Origin: Apophysomyces variabilis
Taxonomy: Eukaryota > Mucoromycota > Mucoromycetes > Mucorales > Mucoraceae
DNA length: 64,000 bases
Assembly (NCBI GenBank): GCA_002749535.1
Contig: MZZL01000133.1
Location: forward strand, 82,921 to 146,920
Direction of reading: 5' to 3'
Shown here: in pieces, positions 11,291 to 23,912 of the stretch
How the letters are laid out: every line of letters begins with the position of its first letter
How positions within the stretch are numbered: the first letter of the stretch is position 1
Position numbers and translations under genes: made by a program
The notes under the pieces: model-generated
Seen by the model: only the letters and a program-made list of their open reading frames with translations
Database searches by the model: none
What the model was told of the DNA's origin: nothing

Positions 11291-12630
11291 CAAAGGATAG
11301 ATTTATATAAGCGCAAAGGACTGAATTCTCACGCTTTATCAAAATTACGTCAATCATATATCACAATTACCTCTAACTTGTTGTTATCTTGCATTTGACC
11401 GTGTGTACCGGAAGACGGAACAGAAATTCAACATAACAGGCAATACGCAAGAGTGTACGCTGTCTGATATACCTGGAGTATATGGGCACTTGTACCGCTT
11501 TCTTACATTTAGACAAACATGGGTCTAAGCAAAAGCATGCAGACTTTGTTCCTAAGAACATCCATATGTGTTTTCTGGTTCTTTTTCGGGAGTGATAAAA
11601 CGTAAAAAATTTACACAGAACAAATCATAGTAGTGAACATGGGACTGTGGTGGAGCAAATTGCCTATACAAACTAGAGAAATAATTTATACTTGACCAAT
11701 AAACTGGGCTTGTAAATCTCTGATTTTGGCCAAGATCCAACTGGGGTTCGCCGGATAGAATCGGCTAGTGAGGCGAGAATGCTTTGTCCCTTAGCAGTGT
11801 AGGCATCGCGGCGACACACTATGATAAAGTCTGCTACTTGTAAAAGAGATCGCTATATGAAAATGATTGCTAGAGCAAAAAAGAACTAAAAGTTTCGACA
11901 AGACTACGAAATTTGAGGAGACCACAACAATGAAAAGGTTCGCATTTTCTAAATAGTGCAATGACACCTATGGCTGTGTAGTACTAAACTTTCCTGTTTA
12001 AAGGTTTTACCATTTTTCTGCTTTGCATAATTGATTTAAGAAAAAGGTGAAGATTAACGATGTTTCCTACACTTCCATATTGATTGCGATATGCTTACAA
12101 ACAGCGGAGGCAGAAGCACTTACGAAAAAATCCATTACGGGACACTCCACCTGTTGATACTGGCCGGGGTGAGACATTGATTTTGCGAAAAAATTCTACA
12201 TTTACTGGGCTCTATTTCAGTGAGTCATTATTAGTATGCCAGTTCACAATCGGAACTGGTCGCAGTTTGATGCATTAACTGCACAAAATGACTCATACTC
12301 AATTGTACCTGACTAAATCAGGGCTTGTGCTCCTTCTGAATTGGGAAACAGGATGCACAGACATACATTACAATAACAGAATTAGCGTCTTATACTGTAT
12401 GTTTAGGTAACGTAGGCAAGCGTGATCCTCCGTTCATTGGATGATATTCATCTCTTGGAACATTTTTCATTGTGAGCATTTGCCAGGTGCCAAGGCCAAG
12501 CCGTCACGAAAGATTTTCAGTGTCCGGTCAGCGCACCATCCGTTGACCGACCCTGTCAAACCAGACCGACCCTTACCCCTTTGTGCAGAGCCTCGGTCCT
12601 TTTTTTTTTTTTTTTTTTACTTGAACGGTC
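11291..12630. other. Intergenic; poly-T tract before the IleRS gene
   Basis: No coding family recognised on either strand. An uninterrupted run of 18-20 T lies at 12600-12618, immediately upstream of the first possible IleRS start codon. It may be a promoter element. Confidence 0.5.
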
Positions 12631-15600
12631 ATGACAGCACAGGGCACGGTACGCATACTGCGCCTCAAAAGTATAAAACCATGCCGACAGTCAGCGTATT
12701 TTCTTCCGTCAGTATTTCGTAACAACCCCTATCGATCGTTCATGACTTCGACGACCCGTCTTGCAAAGGCCGAGGACGCAAAGAATCCCTATTCGAGCAC
12801 TGTTCTTTTGCCCAAAACAGAGTTTCCACTTCGAGCAGACGCTCCGAAACGTGAACATTTGTTTCGTGATCGAACAACAAAGGAATTGTATCCTTGGCAG
12901 GTAAACCGATCGACAGCGACACTTTCGATCGATCAACCATTGACTTACATTGCTATTTTCTTTTAAAAGCTTGAGAACAAACCAAAAGACCTATTTATTC
13001 TTCACGACGGTCCACCTTATGCCAATGGCAACGTTCATTCAGGTTAGAATTATATTACTGTGGAATTATGCAAGGCGACCCTGATTGAATAACCCGAGTG
13101 TAGGCCATGCTATGAATAAGATTCTCAAGGATATGGTGAATCGATATAAAATGTTGCAAGGTCACAAAGTGCTGTGAGTAACTCTATTATGCTCCCTGGG
13201 TTTTAACTGTCTGAGTCACCATGTGTAACCATTTCCATAGGTATCGTCCTGGTTGGGATTGCCATGGATTGCCTATTGAATTGAAGACACTTGAAAGACT
13301 CAAGGTATTTGAAGAGAAAGGATATTGAATCTGTTTTTCGGTCTGATACCCAATCTGCATTCAAATTCGTTTTAGCAACGAGGAATCAACACAGACCTGC
13401 CGCCTTCAGAAATTCGTCAATTGGCTAGAAAGCTCGCTTTGTCCGAAGTTGAGAAACAAAAAGAGGCATTTATTAGTTGGGCAGTAATCGGTGACTGGGA
13501 CAAGCCTTATAAGACGCTTGGTAAATTAAAGAGGAGGAGTTTGTTGCGGTTGCAAGCGTTGGTAACCATGTTGATTAAGACAAGGATTATGAGGTCCGTC
13601 AATTGCGTGTATTCCTGGATATGATCAAAAAGGGTAAACGGATAGATTCTGCCTGACCCCATCCTTAGCTTAACCAAACTGACTAGGGTATATCTATCGT
13701 CAGCTCAAACCCGTTTACTGGTCTCCCTCTTCCAAGTAAGCTGAAGACCTTTTTTACGCACTTTGCATGATGCTAATGGATGAAATGAATTTTTAAGATC
13801 GGCATTAGCGGAGTCGGAATTAGAGTACAATGAGGAGCATGTATCTCGATCGATCCACGTACGATTTCCTATTGTCAAACTAGGTAACACATTTACGTTG
13901 TATGCATTACATTGGCTCATACTGGCGGTGTATTTTCTTGTAGCTCCCACTATTAAAGAGAAATGGCGAGGTCTTGTTGACATTGACCATCTTTATGCTT
14001 TAATCTGGACAACTACACCTTGGACCATTCCGCAGAACAGAGTAAATAGTGAATAAGAAATAAGACAAGCCGTCTCTAATGCATTTTGACCAGGCCATTG
14101 CGATCCACCCTAAATTGAACTATTCGGTTGTCAAGGTCAAGAACGGTAACCATAGCGGGTCTTACCTTATTGGAACCGATCGTATGGAGGCCTTTAAAAC
14201 GGAATTGGGATTTGAAGATGCGCAGATCGATCAGTTAGCTGAAGCCACCGGCGAAGAGTTGATTGGCACGCAATATACACACCCGTTGATCGATCAGAGC
14301 ATGCCATTGATTGGGGCGGATCACGTTACGGCTGAGTCGGGTACCGGACTTGTGCATTCAGCTCCTGGACACGGTATGGAGGATTATGATGCCTGTCTTA
14401 AGGCTGGCATTCAACCCTTCAGTCCACGTACGTCAACATGTGGTCAACTGTGTGTGCTAATATCCGACACAATATAGTGGACGACGAAGGAAGATTTACG
14501 AGTGAAGTTGGGCTTGGGTTGGAAGGAAAAGAGGCTTTTACGGAGGGAACCATTGCTGTTATTGAGCTCTTGAAAGACAAATCGGCTTTGGTAAAGGAGA
14601 AGAAGTACGTGCACAAATACCCTTACGATTGGCGCACAAAGAAGCCTGTGATGTTACGGTAAGCATATTAAGCATTACAACTAGATTTAATTCTAATGCA
14701 TTGTCCCAAGTGCAACGGCACAGTGGTTTGCCAACGTGGAAAATCTTCAGAAAGAGGCTGTAGAGGCACTAAAAGAAGTGCGTATGGTCCCGGAAGTCTG
14801 TTTGTATCGATTGCTGGAGATGCGTTACTATGCTTACTTATACAAATATGGTTTTTAGCCATCAGACGATTAGAACAGTTTACTCTTTCTCGTAAGGAAT
14901 GGTGTATCTCACGCCAGCGATCGTGGGGTGTTCCCATCCCTGCTCTCTATGATGTGGAGACAGGAGAGGCACTGCTGACGGATAAGTCAGTGGAGCATAT
15001 CATTCGTGTCATTGATGAGCGCGGTACAGATTCGTGGTGGGAGGAAGAAGATGACAGCATCTTCGTGGCTGATGAGTACAAGAATAACGGCAAAACGTAC
15101 AAGAGAGGCTACGACACTATGGATGTATGGTTCGATAGCGGTACGTCGTGGACGATGATGAAGGATATTGCCGGCAGGTAAAACGCGATCTTAATGCTAT
15201 ACACCATCTAAAAAGCATGAAATTTATGTTATTTTCTTTCTTTCAGGGACCCATCGAAACCTGTTGCAGATATGTACCTCGAGGGAAGCGACCAACATAG
15301 AGGATGGTTTCAATCCTCCTTGTTAACTTCAAGTAAGCGTGACACATGTTGTGATAAGTTTAATCATTGAATTTTTTTTCAAGTTGCCTTGACCGGAAAA
15401 GCACCGTACAGTACTCTTGTCACGCACGGCTTTGCCTTGGATGAGCAAGGACGGAAGATGTCCAAGAGTATCGGCAATACAATTGAGCCTGATTTGATTA
15501 CCAAAGGAGGCAAGGTAAGAGAAAACGATTCCCCAGTGTTTTCCAACGTGATATTGAGAAAAAGAAAAATTGTACTAGGATAAGAAAAAAAATCCGGCTT

Positions 15601-17076
15601 ATGGTAGCGATGTGCTTCGTTTATGGGTTGCCAGCTCGGAATATACCCATGATGTGACAATTGGCCCTACAGTGATTGGTGCGTTTCCAAGGAAATTCCT
15701 GATGGACACGGGGTTTGCTCATGCGATGAAACAATAGGTCAAATATCCGACAATATGCGCAAGATCCGAACGACCGCACGTTTCCTACTTGGTAATCTTA
15801 ATGACTTTACCTACAAAGCCTGTGTGCCTTATAACCAGCTGAAAGAGGTACTCTAAGACATTGGCTAGTGGATGAATTGTACTTACTCTGATTGCTAGGT
15901 TGACCGATATATGCTTCATGAGTTGTACAGATTTAATCAACGTGTTACGGAAGCCTATGAGCAACTTTCATTTAACCGTGGTAATGTGTTGGGAACACGA
16001 CAAACCTTCGCATTTTGCTCACAACAAGTTTTTGTTGGTTAGCTGTGCAACATATCAATAATTTTACCACGAATGTCTTGTCTGCATTTTATTTCGATGT
16101 GATCAAGGACCGTTTATACAACGAGACAGTATCGGCACCTTCACGACGAATGGCCCAAACGGTGCTTTATGAGGTAAAAAGCAATATATTTACATTAAAA
16201 CGCCAGCTAAGTTAGCAATGACTTGATGCATCTTGATGTCAGGTGTTGAACGTTTACACTACTGCACTGGCACCTATTGTGTGTCATACAGCCGAAGAAA
16301 TTTACGAAAATTATCGCGCCATTACCCCTCACCCTCAATCTTCCTTCTTCAAAAACAACTGGCTACCTTTAGTACGTCAAAGGATAAGGAAAACAGGCGC
16401 ATCGATACTGATACTTGATTTTTGCATGTAGGACACACAATGGCATAATGAGAAATTAGAAGAACGATGGGCTCTTCTGAAGGAATTGAAATCCGAAGTG
16501 AACCAAGTACTCGAGGAGGCACGGCAAGAAAAGTAAGTCATTCCAGCAAAAGATGAAAGAATCCTATTACAAGACGAAGACCAACTATTTTTTTTTAAAA
16601 AAAAATAGGGTCATCCGGTCATCGCAGGAAGCATCCATTGATCTGGTTGTAAATAAAGAGTCAGTTGTTGGACAGCTGGTGCACTCAATGGAGGGTAAGA
16701 AGAGTATATCGGCATAGAAAAAGAAGACTGAATGCAGCATCTCTTTGGATTAGCTTCCGAATTGGCATCCTTTTTCCTCACTTCTCATGTGAATATTCAT
16801 AACGAGGATACGGTTTTGTCCGGATCTTTTGAAAGGAAATCTACCCTGGGCACAGGTAAAAGGAAAAAAAAAAAAGAAAAAGAATTATTTTCACCGAAGC
16901 AGCATATATCATCATTATCCACCTTGCTCACATGAAAAATGTATTTTGTAGATCAAGCTGAATGCAAGGTGATTGCACAGAGATCCAGTATGCACAAATG
17001 TCCACGTTGCCGTAACTATCTATCTGTAGAAACAGACGCATTGTGTGCTAGATGCACAACCATTCTTCAATCATAG
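12631..17076 (+). CDS. ISM1: Isoleucyl-tRNA synthetase, mitochondrial type (about 24 exons)
   Basis: Charges tRNA-Ile with isoleucine, presumably in mitochondria. It is a class Ia synthetase with [13 protein letters not shown] (HIGH motif, exon 2-3 junction), the CP1 editing region ([29 protein letters not shown]), and [11 protein letters not shown] (KMSKS, about 15457). The C-terminus is a bacterial-style Zn finger, CPRC then CARC, encoded at 16996-17061. Exons by GT-AG and phase: start-12900, 12970-13042, 13104-13173, 13241-13304, 13376-13520, 13580-13633, 13687-13735, 13798-13883, 13944-14041, 14094-14427, 14478-14658, 14711-14799, 14859-15177, 15247-15332, 15384-15514, 15579-15678, 15738-15847, 15899-15980, 16043-16173, 16243-16371, 16432-16532, 16609-16694, 16738-16855, 16952-17076. 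Two in-frame ATGs exist: 12631 gives an Arg/Ser-rich, acid-poor presequence, and 12742 gives a shorter N-terminus; a TATA-like GTATAAAAC at 12669 lies between them. The 16694/16738 junction is off by one base. Confidence 0.93.
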
Positions 17077-17764
17077 ATCTTTTCTTTTCTTCTTTGCGTC
17101 TTTAAATAAACCATAGAATATAAAATAAACGAAAGAAATTGAAGATAGCCGTTGCGATGTTACCGGAACTGATAAGTATAAAAACTTGTATACGTTTCCA
17201 TGGCGAACTGTTGCAATTGCGTTGAAAGATCTTCGAAGGTAAACCAGGGTCAAGGTGACTGCAAAGACCAGATCCATTTCTTTTTTGCTTTCGTTCGGTA
17301 CCGCTGCCTTGCTATGGGACAAATGGAAGATAAGCGACTTTATTGATATTCGAATAAGCTTTTTCTTTGGAGAAGCTAACTTGAGCTTTATTGGCATACA
17401 ATGTGCTTTAGCGAGGTTGCAACCATGGATGCAGCACACTTGCCCTTGGTCTTGGCCTTGGCCTTTTGATTGTCTTCTTCTGCAAACCTATTGTCGTCTT
17501 TCTCTAGAATTTATCATATGTGCCTCCTCATTACAGAACATACAGAGAAAACACTTTTGCATTGAATTCATGTTTTCTTTAACACTATATATGGAGTGCC
17601 TTAACAAGACACAGCATAACACGAGTTACACATGACTTGAAGCAACACAGAAAACCCAAACCTAAATACTTATCGTCATTTTTTCCCCTCTTGTTTATTT
17701 CTTTCTCTTTCCTTTTGTTTGTGTCGCTACAACTCTATTGTGCTGTTTACTTTTTGTTTGTTCA
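17077..17764. other. Spacer; possible exon of a small minus-strand gene
   Basis: Mostly AT-rich sequence. On the minus strand, 17477-17388 reads a short Lys-rich tail (KAKAKTKGKCAASMVATSLK) ending at a TAA embedded in CAATAAAG, a possible poly(A) signal, and preceded by TTTGCAG, a possible splice acceptor. I found no convincing upstream exon, so I do not call a gene. Confidence 0.3.
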
Positions 17765-19508
17765 ATGACAGCCAGTTTCTTCGATACATTAGTATCTGCA
17801 TCTGATGATCCCAAACCTCAAGCATCGCAGGATTCGACCACATCCAGTGCATCACTTGTTTTTGAATCAGCCGCTACCGATTCGCCATGTTCACCAAAAC
17901 AAGAGCAACAACATAATAAGAACAATAAAATAGGAGAAAGACCGAAGCTACCGGTCTACGAAGGTGAAGCGAGAGAAGAAGCCGGAATGCATAAATGACT
18001 AAGAGGAGTTTAGATTATTTACCCGACTGGCAAGCGTTGAAAAAGACATATGCATCCCAAAAAGATGGTAAACAAGCAATGTTTTTCTTACTTATCTCTT
18101 ATGGGCTATGGTTTTTTTTTGTCATTATTACCTAGTGCTTCATCAACAAATGATTAGTCAACTTCAGAAATTGCGTGATCTGGAAGAACGTTTCGACAAG
18201 ATGAGTGGGGATTTTCATAGTAAAGTCGAAAATGCCTATTTGCGATTATCCGATGAATTAACGGAATGGCAAACTTCACTTGATCTGGAAAAGAGCAAAT
18301 ATGAAAAAGAAAAAGAGATGATGCGAGGTAAGAGAAACAGAGATCCTAACACAGCAACGTCTTATGTTATTGTATGTAGAGGTCCGAAAAATCCAGGATG
18401 AAAAGGTGAAATTGAATGTAGGAGGTCAGCTCTTTGAAACTTCTCTTACTACCTTACGGCGAGACCCAAACTCCATGTTGGCTGCCATGTTTAACGGTAA
18501 GTAAAAAAAAAAAAATAATCATTACGCATCCAAGTCTGACAAAAAACGTTACTTTTTCTTTTGCTATTCCTCTGCTCAGGCCATCGAACTATTAAACCGG
18601 ATGCTGACGGATCTTATTTCATTGATCGAGATAGTACTTATTTCCGCCTCGTGCTAAACTATCTACGTGATCTGCGGGTAAGGATTTGCACAAAGGTTTC
18701 CCCCTTTTCCTTTTCTTCTTCTATTATGAAATGAGAGATCCAGGTTAAACAAGAAAAAAAAATAGATTCCACCCAATGTACGCAATAATCCAAAAGTGTG
18801 AGTAGATTGATTGCAAAATACGATCAGATGAGGGCTATGGTGGCTAGTGAAGGAAGGATGTCTCTAATCAAGATTTTGTAGTATGGATGAACTGATACAA
18901 GAAGCCAGATTTTACAAGATATCAGGTAAATTTGTCTCGCCTCTCTGGTTACTTTCCAGGGTTGAAAATACAACAACTATTCATCTTGCTTATCTTTCCA
19001 TTTGGAACTTGATAATAGGTTTACTCAAGTTGCGATGGCTGGATCTACCAAAAGTGACCCAAGGTAACATGGGAGTGCGATTCTTGTACTTTGGTTAGAC
19101 GGGATAATCTTAAAAAGATCTTTCAATTGGTATTAGATCAGCTATGGAAGCTTTATCCCATAAAGAAAGAGCAACAGGCAGTAACGATGCTATTACAAAA
19201 CAAGGATTTGAGCGGATTGGATTTTTCAAATTACCGAATTGATCCACGTTCACGATTTGATGGTAGCAATCTGGAAGGTGCTCATTTCGAACATGCTTGG
19301 TTCGTTTTTGATTTCGATCACAAAGTGGATTTCACCAATGCATATATGATGGGCGCACGATTCCCGGCTGCAGGGACTCCGCAGCGTGCCCCAGGTAAGT
19401 AAGATAACTACCATGAATGACGCGCTGATTGCTCTTTTGATGCGCGTTTTAGGCGTGCAATTTAAGTTAGAAGGTGCCATAACCAATGATCCGTTGATTG
19501 AGAATTGA
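17765..19508 (+). CDS. BTB/POZ (KCTD-like T1) protein with pentapeptide repeats
   Basis: A Ser/Thr/Gln-rich N-terminus is followed by a short coiled coil (LQKLRDLEERFDKMSGDF). A BTB domain of the potassium-channel-tetramerisation kind then starts at VKLNVGGQLFETSLTTLRRD and runs through MLAAMFNGH and SYFIDRDSTYFRLVLNYLRD. Near the C-terminus, LSGLDFSNYRIDPRSRFDGS followed by NLEGAHFEHAWF looks like pentapeptide repeats. KCTD proteins often act as cullin-3 adaptors; substrate unknown here. Exons: 17765-17963, 18014-18067, 18136-18327, 18380-18496, 18580-18677, 18766-18797, 18882-18925, 19019-about 19063, about 19070-19394, 19453-19508. Intron 1 (50 nt) contains TGACTAAG, a good branch site. 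Around 19063-19099 the reading frame (ending DLPKVT, resuming CDSCTLVRRDNL) does not join by any normal intron; one base appears gained or lost. Confidence 0.85.
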
Positions 19509-19636
19509 AACAAAAAAAAAGACAAAGACACCAACTCAAAAAGAAAAACTAACAATGATATTGTAAATAATTAGCTGTTTCTCGAAAAAAAAATGCCATA
19601 TGCTTCTTTCCCGATTTCTTTTTTTATTAGTTCAAA

Positions 19637-20574
19637 CTATGCTTTACGAGCTCGGCCTTGTACTGGAGCTGGGGATAGCACGAAATTAGCAGAAGATGTT
19701 TCGGATCGACCACCTTGAAGTAAACCGACATAGGGCGTGACATCCCAATGAAGGGAGAGATTCGCTTGTTGGTGGCTGCAAAAAAGAAAAAAAAAGCATC
19801 AATAATCCCGCCCTCTTTCTCTTTCTGGTCATCATTCGTGCTTTTACCTCCACTTTTGGTTCACGTCAATCAAGGCATATTTGTTGGGAACATTACGCAA
19901 TGTCAAGTTAGCGTGAGCCTTGTCGGTGATAATCTTATCCCAAAGAACAATAGCATTTCGGTTCTATATATCAATACGTCTTATATCAGCGAACGGGTGA
20001 TCGCTTTCTTTCATGAGACTTGCGTGTGATTTCGATTCATATTCTGCTACCACGGTCACAAACACTTGCTTCGTGTTCCAGTTAAACAATGGTGTGAAAT
20101 CTGGTTGATCAGCAGCAAAGTTAACGCTCTTCTTCCCAAACACTTTTATAATTTGTTACCAGCGTCCAAATCAAAGGATAAACGACCGAACTCGCCCTTT
20201 GCGCTGCCATAGTCATAGGAATCAGGCCCATAACGGCGGGACACGCTTTTTGGTAGGGAATAACATGGATCTTTTGGATAAGTATATCAAAGCCGCAAAA
20301 AAAAAGGGCAAAATATCTTCTAGGGACTCACACGCGTAGGGTATTCGAGTCCACTTTAATCCTCGAGTCAACTAAACCATATCCAGTGATGATTGAAATC
20401 ACGGCCACGATGGCCATGACGCTTGAAAGTGCTGTCAATGAAAGAGAGAAAAGCACCTAATGCAGCATAAAAACAAACCGCAATGATAAGATTCAGAATC
20501 ATTTGCTTCCTTTCTTTTCCTTGCTTTATCTCATGCCATTCGCTTACGTTGGCACGCTGCCTTAGATTGTACAT
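19637..20574 (-). CDS. SPC3: Signal peptidase complex subunit 3 (SPC22/23 type)
   Basis: A subunit of the ER signal peptidase complex: a single-pass type II membrane protein. It starts MYNLRQRAN (20574-20548). After a 91-nt intron, exon 20456-20332 encodes the membrane segment LFSLSLTALSSVMAIVAVIS. Later exons (20245-20160, 20100-about 20020, about 19963 onward) give RRYGPDSYDYGS, FGRLSFDLDADFTPLFNWN, KQVFVTVVAEYESKSH and NAIVLWDKIITDKAHANLTL, ending with HWDVTPYVGLLQGGRS. The spacing and motifs fit the family across its ~180 residues. The join near 20020/19963 is off by one base, possibly a sequence error. The gene converges on the BTB gene with 128 bases between the stops. A longer 89-aa reading frame at 20368-20637 is a shadow that reads through intron 1. 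Confidence 0.88.
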
Positions 20575-20809
20575 ATCAAAGAAGACAACGGTTATGAATG
20601 CGGTGAAAGGGGAAACCAAGCGTTCGCGAAGGCACACCGGAGTTTTCGGAACTAGCCAACCAGAGCTTGTTTAGTGGTCACTGCTGTGCTGCATACGCCA
20701 AGTGCGCTATGCAGACCTCCCGCAACGACAAAGTAGTCAATTAGCTTCGTACTCTAATGGAACAGAGTATATCAACATTATATTCTTTGCCTTTTTTTAT
20801 TAACCGGCT

Positions 20810-21988
20810 TTACTGCACTAGCTCTCTCAGAAAGTTATAGACCTTGGGTCTACGATGATCCCATTCTCTGATATCGTTGCCAAACACGATTCGGTAGTTA
20901 GCATAATCCAATGGCTCTATATCTCGTATAAAACACCGTATGCGCGATTTACCCGGGAAGTCAACGTCAGATAACATTCCTCTGGATACACGCCCGATAC
21001 GCCATATGGCCATATACCGTTGGTAAAACATCGAAATGGTTCTTCTTGCAAAATCAAGCTCTTCTGCTTCTTTGTGGATCGGTGACTTCATCTCCTTCTT
21101 GCGCGACTCTACAATATAGTAGCCCCATTCATCAGCTCGCCTCCGTAGCGCTTGTTTATCGTCTCGTTTAATATCCTTATACCATGAGTCGACACGTTTC
21201 ACGCTTTGATGCATCTTTTTGGACGAGTGGTCGGACATTAAACTCATCACCATTTTGGTAATTTCCATTCGCCCTTCTTCGGACATGACTACGTTGGAAA
21301 GGTGTAATGGAGGCAGACTATCCACTTCGATTGGAAATCCGTATTCATTTGTGATTTGCATAAAACCATAGATGGTCATGCATGTTCCATTTATACAGGC
21401 TATTCGACGTATCGATTCGATCATATCTTCGTCAAGTCGCCCGTAAAGGTTTTGATACTGCTGGATAAAGATCTCCCATGCCCTTTCGGGGGCGGTTTTT
21501 CTTCCGATGTAGCTCATCCAGAATTCATAACTTTTTTCTGACATGTGATGCTTCACATGATCAACCTTCGGCTCATTGACAACGTCCGCGAGGTGTGTAA
21601 CTTGGTTAAATCCTTCGATCTTCCTCGCCATATCTTCCGCGATTTCCTTGAAGGACCGTCTATACCGCGTCGCTAAATATACGCGACTAGAATTCCACAC
21701 AAACTTGCCAAACAAATTGCGCTCCTTCGCTTCTCGTCTGAGGAACTCTTCGACATCTGTTTGTGCTGAATCAAGAATAGCTTTCATACTAACCACAAAT
21801 TGATAATTGATCGAGTCCTCGCACGAGGCTGTGTCGATGCGCGGTAATATGGTTTTAATCATGGTACATTGATCTTTCAATTCTAGTGCTTCAGGGAACA
21901 CCTTGACCCAGTCGTCGACGCTCTCGCTTATGATCTTGTATACATCTCCAATGAGCTTTGCAAGTTCACTTGGTTCTAAGGAGAGCAT
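20810..21988 (-). CDS. Putative MLKL-like helical-bundle protein, copy A (392 aa)
   Basis: Intronless and intact. Residues 1-150 are predicted by eye to be all-helical, with spacing like the MLKL N-terminal four-helix bundle (Cbl-N/MLKL-NTD superfamily): LKDQCTMIKTILPRID, then VSMKAILDSAQTDVEEFLRR, then FVWNSSRVYLATRYRRSFKE followed by IAEDMARKIEGFNQV. A middle region (about 155-235) is helical and ends YGFMQITNEYGFPIEVD. It recalls the EF-hand-like segment that follows such bundles in some fungal proteins. The C-terminal third carries FYQRYMAIWRIGRVSRGMLS, DVDFPGKSRIRCFI and PLDYANYRIVF, function unknown. There is no kinase domain, signal peptide or membrane segment. It is paralogous to the 23913-25088 gene, with same strand and length and long conserved blocks (SNVVMSEEGRMEI, KMVMSLMSD). 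It neighbours HET-domain genes. The family resemblance is inference from pattern only. Confidence 0.7.
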   Translation of the reverse strand: MLSLEPSELAKLIGDVYKIISESVDDWVKVFPEALELKDQCTMIKTILPRIDTASCEDSINYQFVVSMKAILDSAQTDVEEFLRREAKERNLFGKFVWNSSRVYLATRYRRSFKEIAEDMARKIEGFNQVTHLADVVNEPKVDHVKHHMSEKSYEFWMSYIGRKTAPERAWEIFIQQYQNLYGRLDEDMIESIRRIACINGTCMTIYGFMQITNEYGFPIEVDSLPPLHLSNVVMSEEGRMEITKMVMSLMSDHSSKKMHQSVKRVDSWYKDIKRDDKQALRRRADEWGYYIVESRKKEMKSPIHKEAEELDFARRTISMFYQRYMAIWRIGRVSRGMLSDVDFPGKSRIRCFIRDIEPLDYANYRIVFGNDIREWDHRRPKVYNFLRELVQ

Positions 21989-23912
21989 CCGGGAAGTACA
22001 GTGCTAAATAGGCCAGATAGATGGATACGGTTGCTGCTCGGTGGGGCGATTTCTCGGTAAGGAGCACTGTATCTGGTGAACTTTATATATATATAGCTTT
22101 TGCAGTTTTTCTTTTAAACGAGTCAAACGTTTTCAAACGCATTATATGTTTGCATCCATTAGTTACTTTTCTCTTTTTGTTTCAAGGATGTTGTACAGAG
22201 AGTTTAGCTAGGTTGGTTTGAATTTAACGAGGTAGCCGACGCACTATGCAAAATCGTGTCCAATGGATTGTTATGCTTTGCCAACGAACTGTTTTGACTT
22301 GCATTCACTTACCACAAGATCCAGTATCTGTTATTGTGCCACAACTTTTAAGTTAAAAGTGTCGAGTCGTTTCGGCTTCTAGTCCGAATGGGTGATTGTC
22401 TGCTCGAGTAAGAGCTTCGTGTTAAGCATTAAATTCACAACATTATAATCCGTCTGCCTAATCTGCACAGCAAATAAAATACAATGGGTAACAGCATACG
22501 ATTCAGTAAACTAATGTGCATCAGTCATCCGCATGGACTACCAAAAGTAAGCAAGAAGTGGTGTCATCCCAATGATGCAAACTTAGCCGAGGCAAAGTAG
22601 CCCGTTACCACACAAACAAAAGTGCATGCCAAGCTACATGTGAAGTACATTCAGGTTGCATCCAAGTTTGATTAAAAAGAACTGTTCGGTTATTGATATT
22701 TTCTTTTTTTTTCTTTCGAGCATGCACCATTAGTGAACATAACTTTGACTTCTATCTGGTCCACGATATTATAGGGGAAAGAAACGTACTCACACACTTT
22801 CAATTAAGGAAATAACCAAGAAGTAGAAAAGCTTTAAAATAAGCTTTGTACTATGCAGAACGTTTTGATGGCTTTGTCACTTTTATCAATCACGTCACTG
22901 CAACGGTTGTTTTCTGCCAAGGTCCGTGCCTCTATGTACCTTAGACTAATACGAACTTTCATACTCATCGGTCTGTGCATGTGGTTCACTCGGGGATAAA
23001 TGCTAGAAAAGAAAATCAGGAACCATATCTGTTTGTGTTCATTACTAGCTATGTCAACACCAACACCACTAAGCCAGAGTTGCATGCGGTTTTGTCATCA
23101 TCCAGTAGGTCTTGCTTCTCACGGTTAATGAGCGCAACTATGCTTTGGGACATAGTTCCTTGCCTTATGAATATCAAATGCATATTAGTGCTATACGATG
23201 TACTCAACTATTGCACAGCTCGTTATTTTATGGCGTGTAGATCTCGGGTGGAAAGCGCACGGATCAAACCTGTAGCATCTACCAACTCGGTCTTTCAGAG
23301 AGAATCCAATCAAAGGATGTAAGGCATTCGAACTCATAACAGACTATCGTTTGATTGATTTTATGCCAAATAAGGTCAATGTTGACTAGCGAGACTCGTC
23401 ATGATATGGTGCTTGTTCTATAACAGCTGTTTAGCCTTATGCAGTGACTTGTGTGTCAGCAGCTCGTTGAGCGAACTGTAGTTTCTAATCATATAAAACA
23501 GCCCGGTCATGCCTTTACCAACACTACTTAATTTGTGCTCAATCGCTTCAACACAATATGGATCCACGGTTAATCATGGGCATTATGGTTCACTCTACAA
23601 AGGAATCGGAACACAATGAATCATATTATCCTGTGTAAACTGTATTTGAAGTTTACTGTCGGTGTTCTACGTATCAGAAGAATAGACATCTTGTTTACTT
23701 ATGCAGGACACCGATTTTAGGTACAATACCTTAATTACCATTATCTACCAATCGAAGGATCTACAAAGAAAGAGTCAAATAGTTTAATTAATCAGATTGT
23801 ACTTTATTAACTTGGTAAAATCGTCTGTAATGCTATCCGTGTATGAGCAGATCAAGGTTCTCTGTGTTTTCCTTCCTTCTATTTCTGATCGCTCCCACTT
23901 TCACCAACAAAT
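21989..23912. other. Intergenic region upstream of copy A; conserved block shared with copy B
   Basis: No gene recognised. TTCGGCTTCTAGTCCGAATG at 22371-22390 recurs with three changes at 25288-25307, at a similar distance upstream of copy B, and more scattered similarity surrounds it. This suggests the duplication included the 5' regulatory region. A short TA run lies at 22086-22096. Confidence 0.55.

Noticed and set aside
17255..17635. 126-aa plus-strand frame in the IleRS/BTB spacer
   Set aside because: Composition is random (many Cys/Trp/Phe), with no family and competing signals on the other strand.
20368..20637. 89-aa minus-strand reading frame
   Set aside because: It reads through intron 1 and a wrong frame of SPC3; the spliced frame gives the conserved membrane segment.
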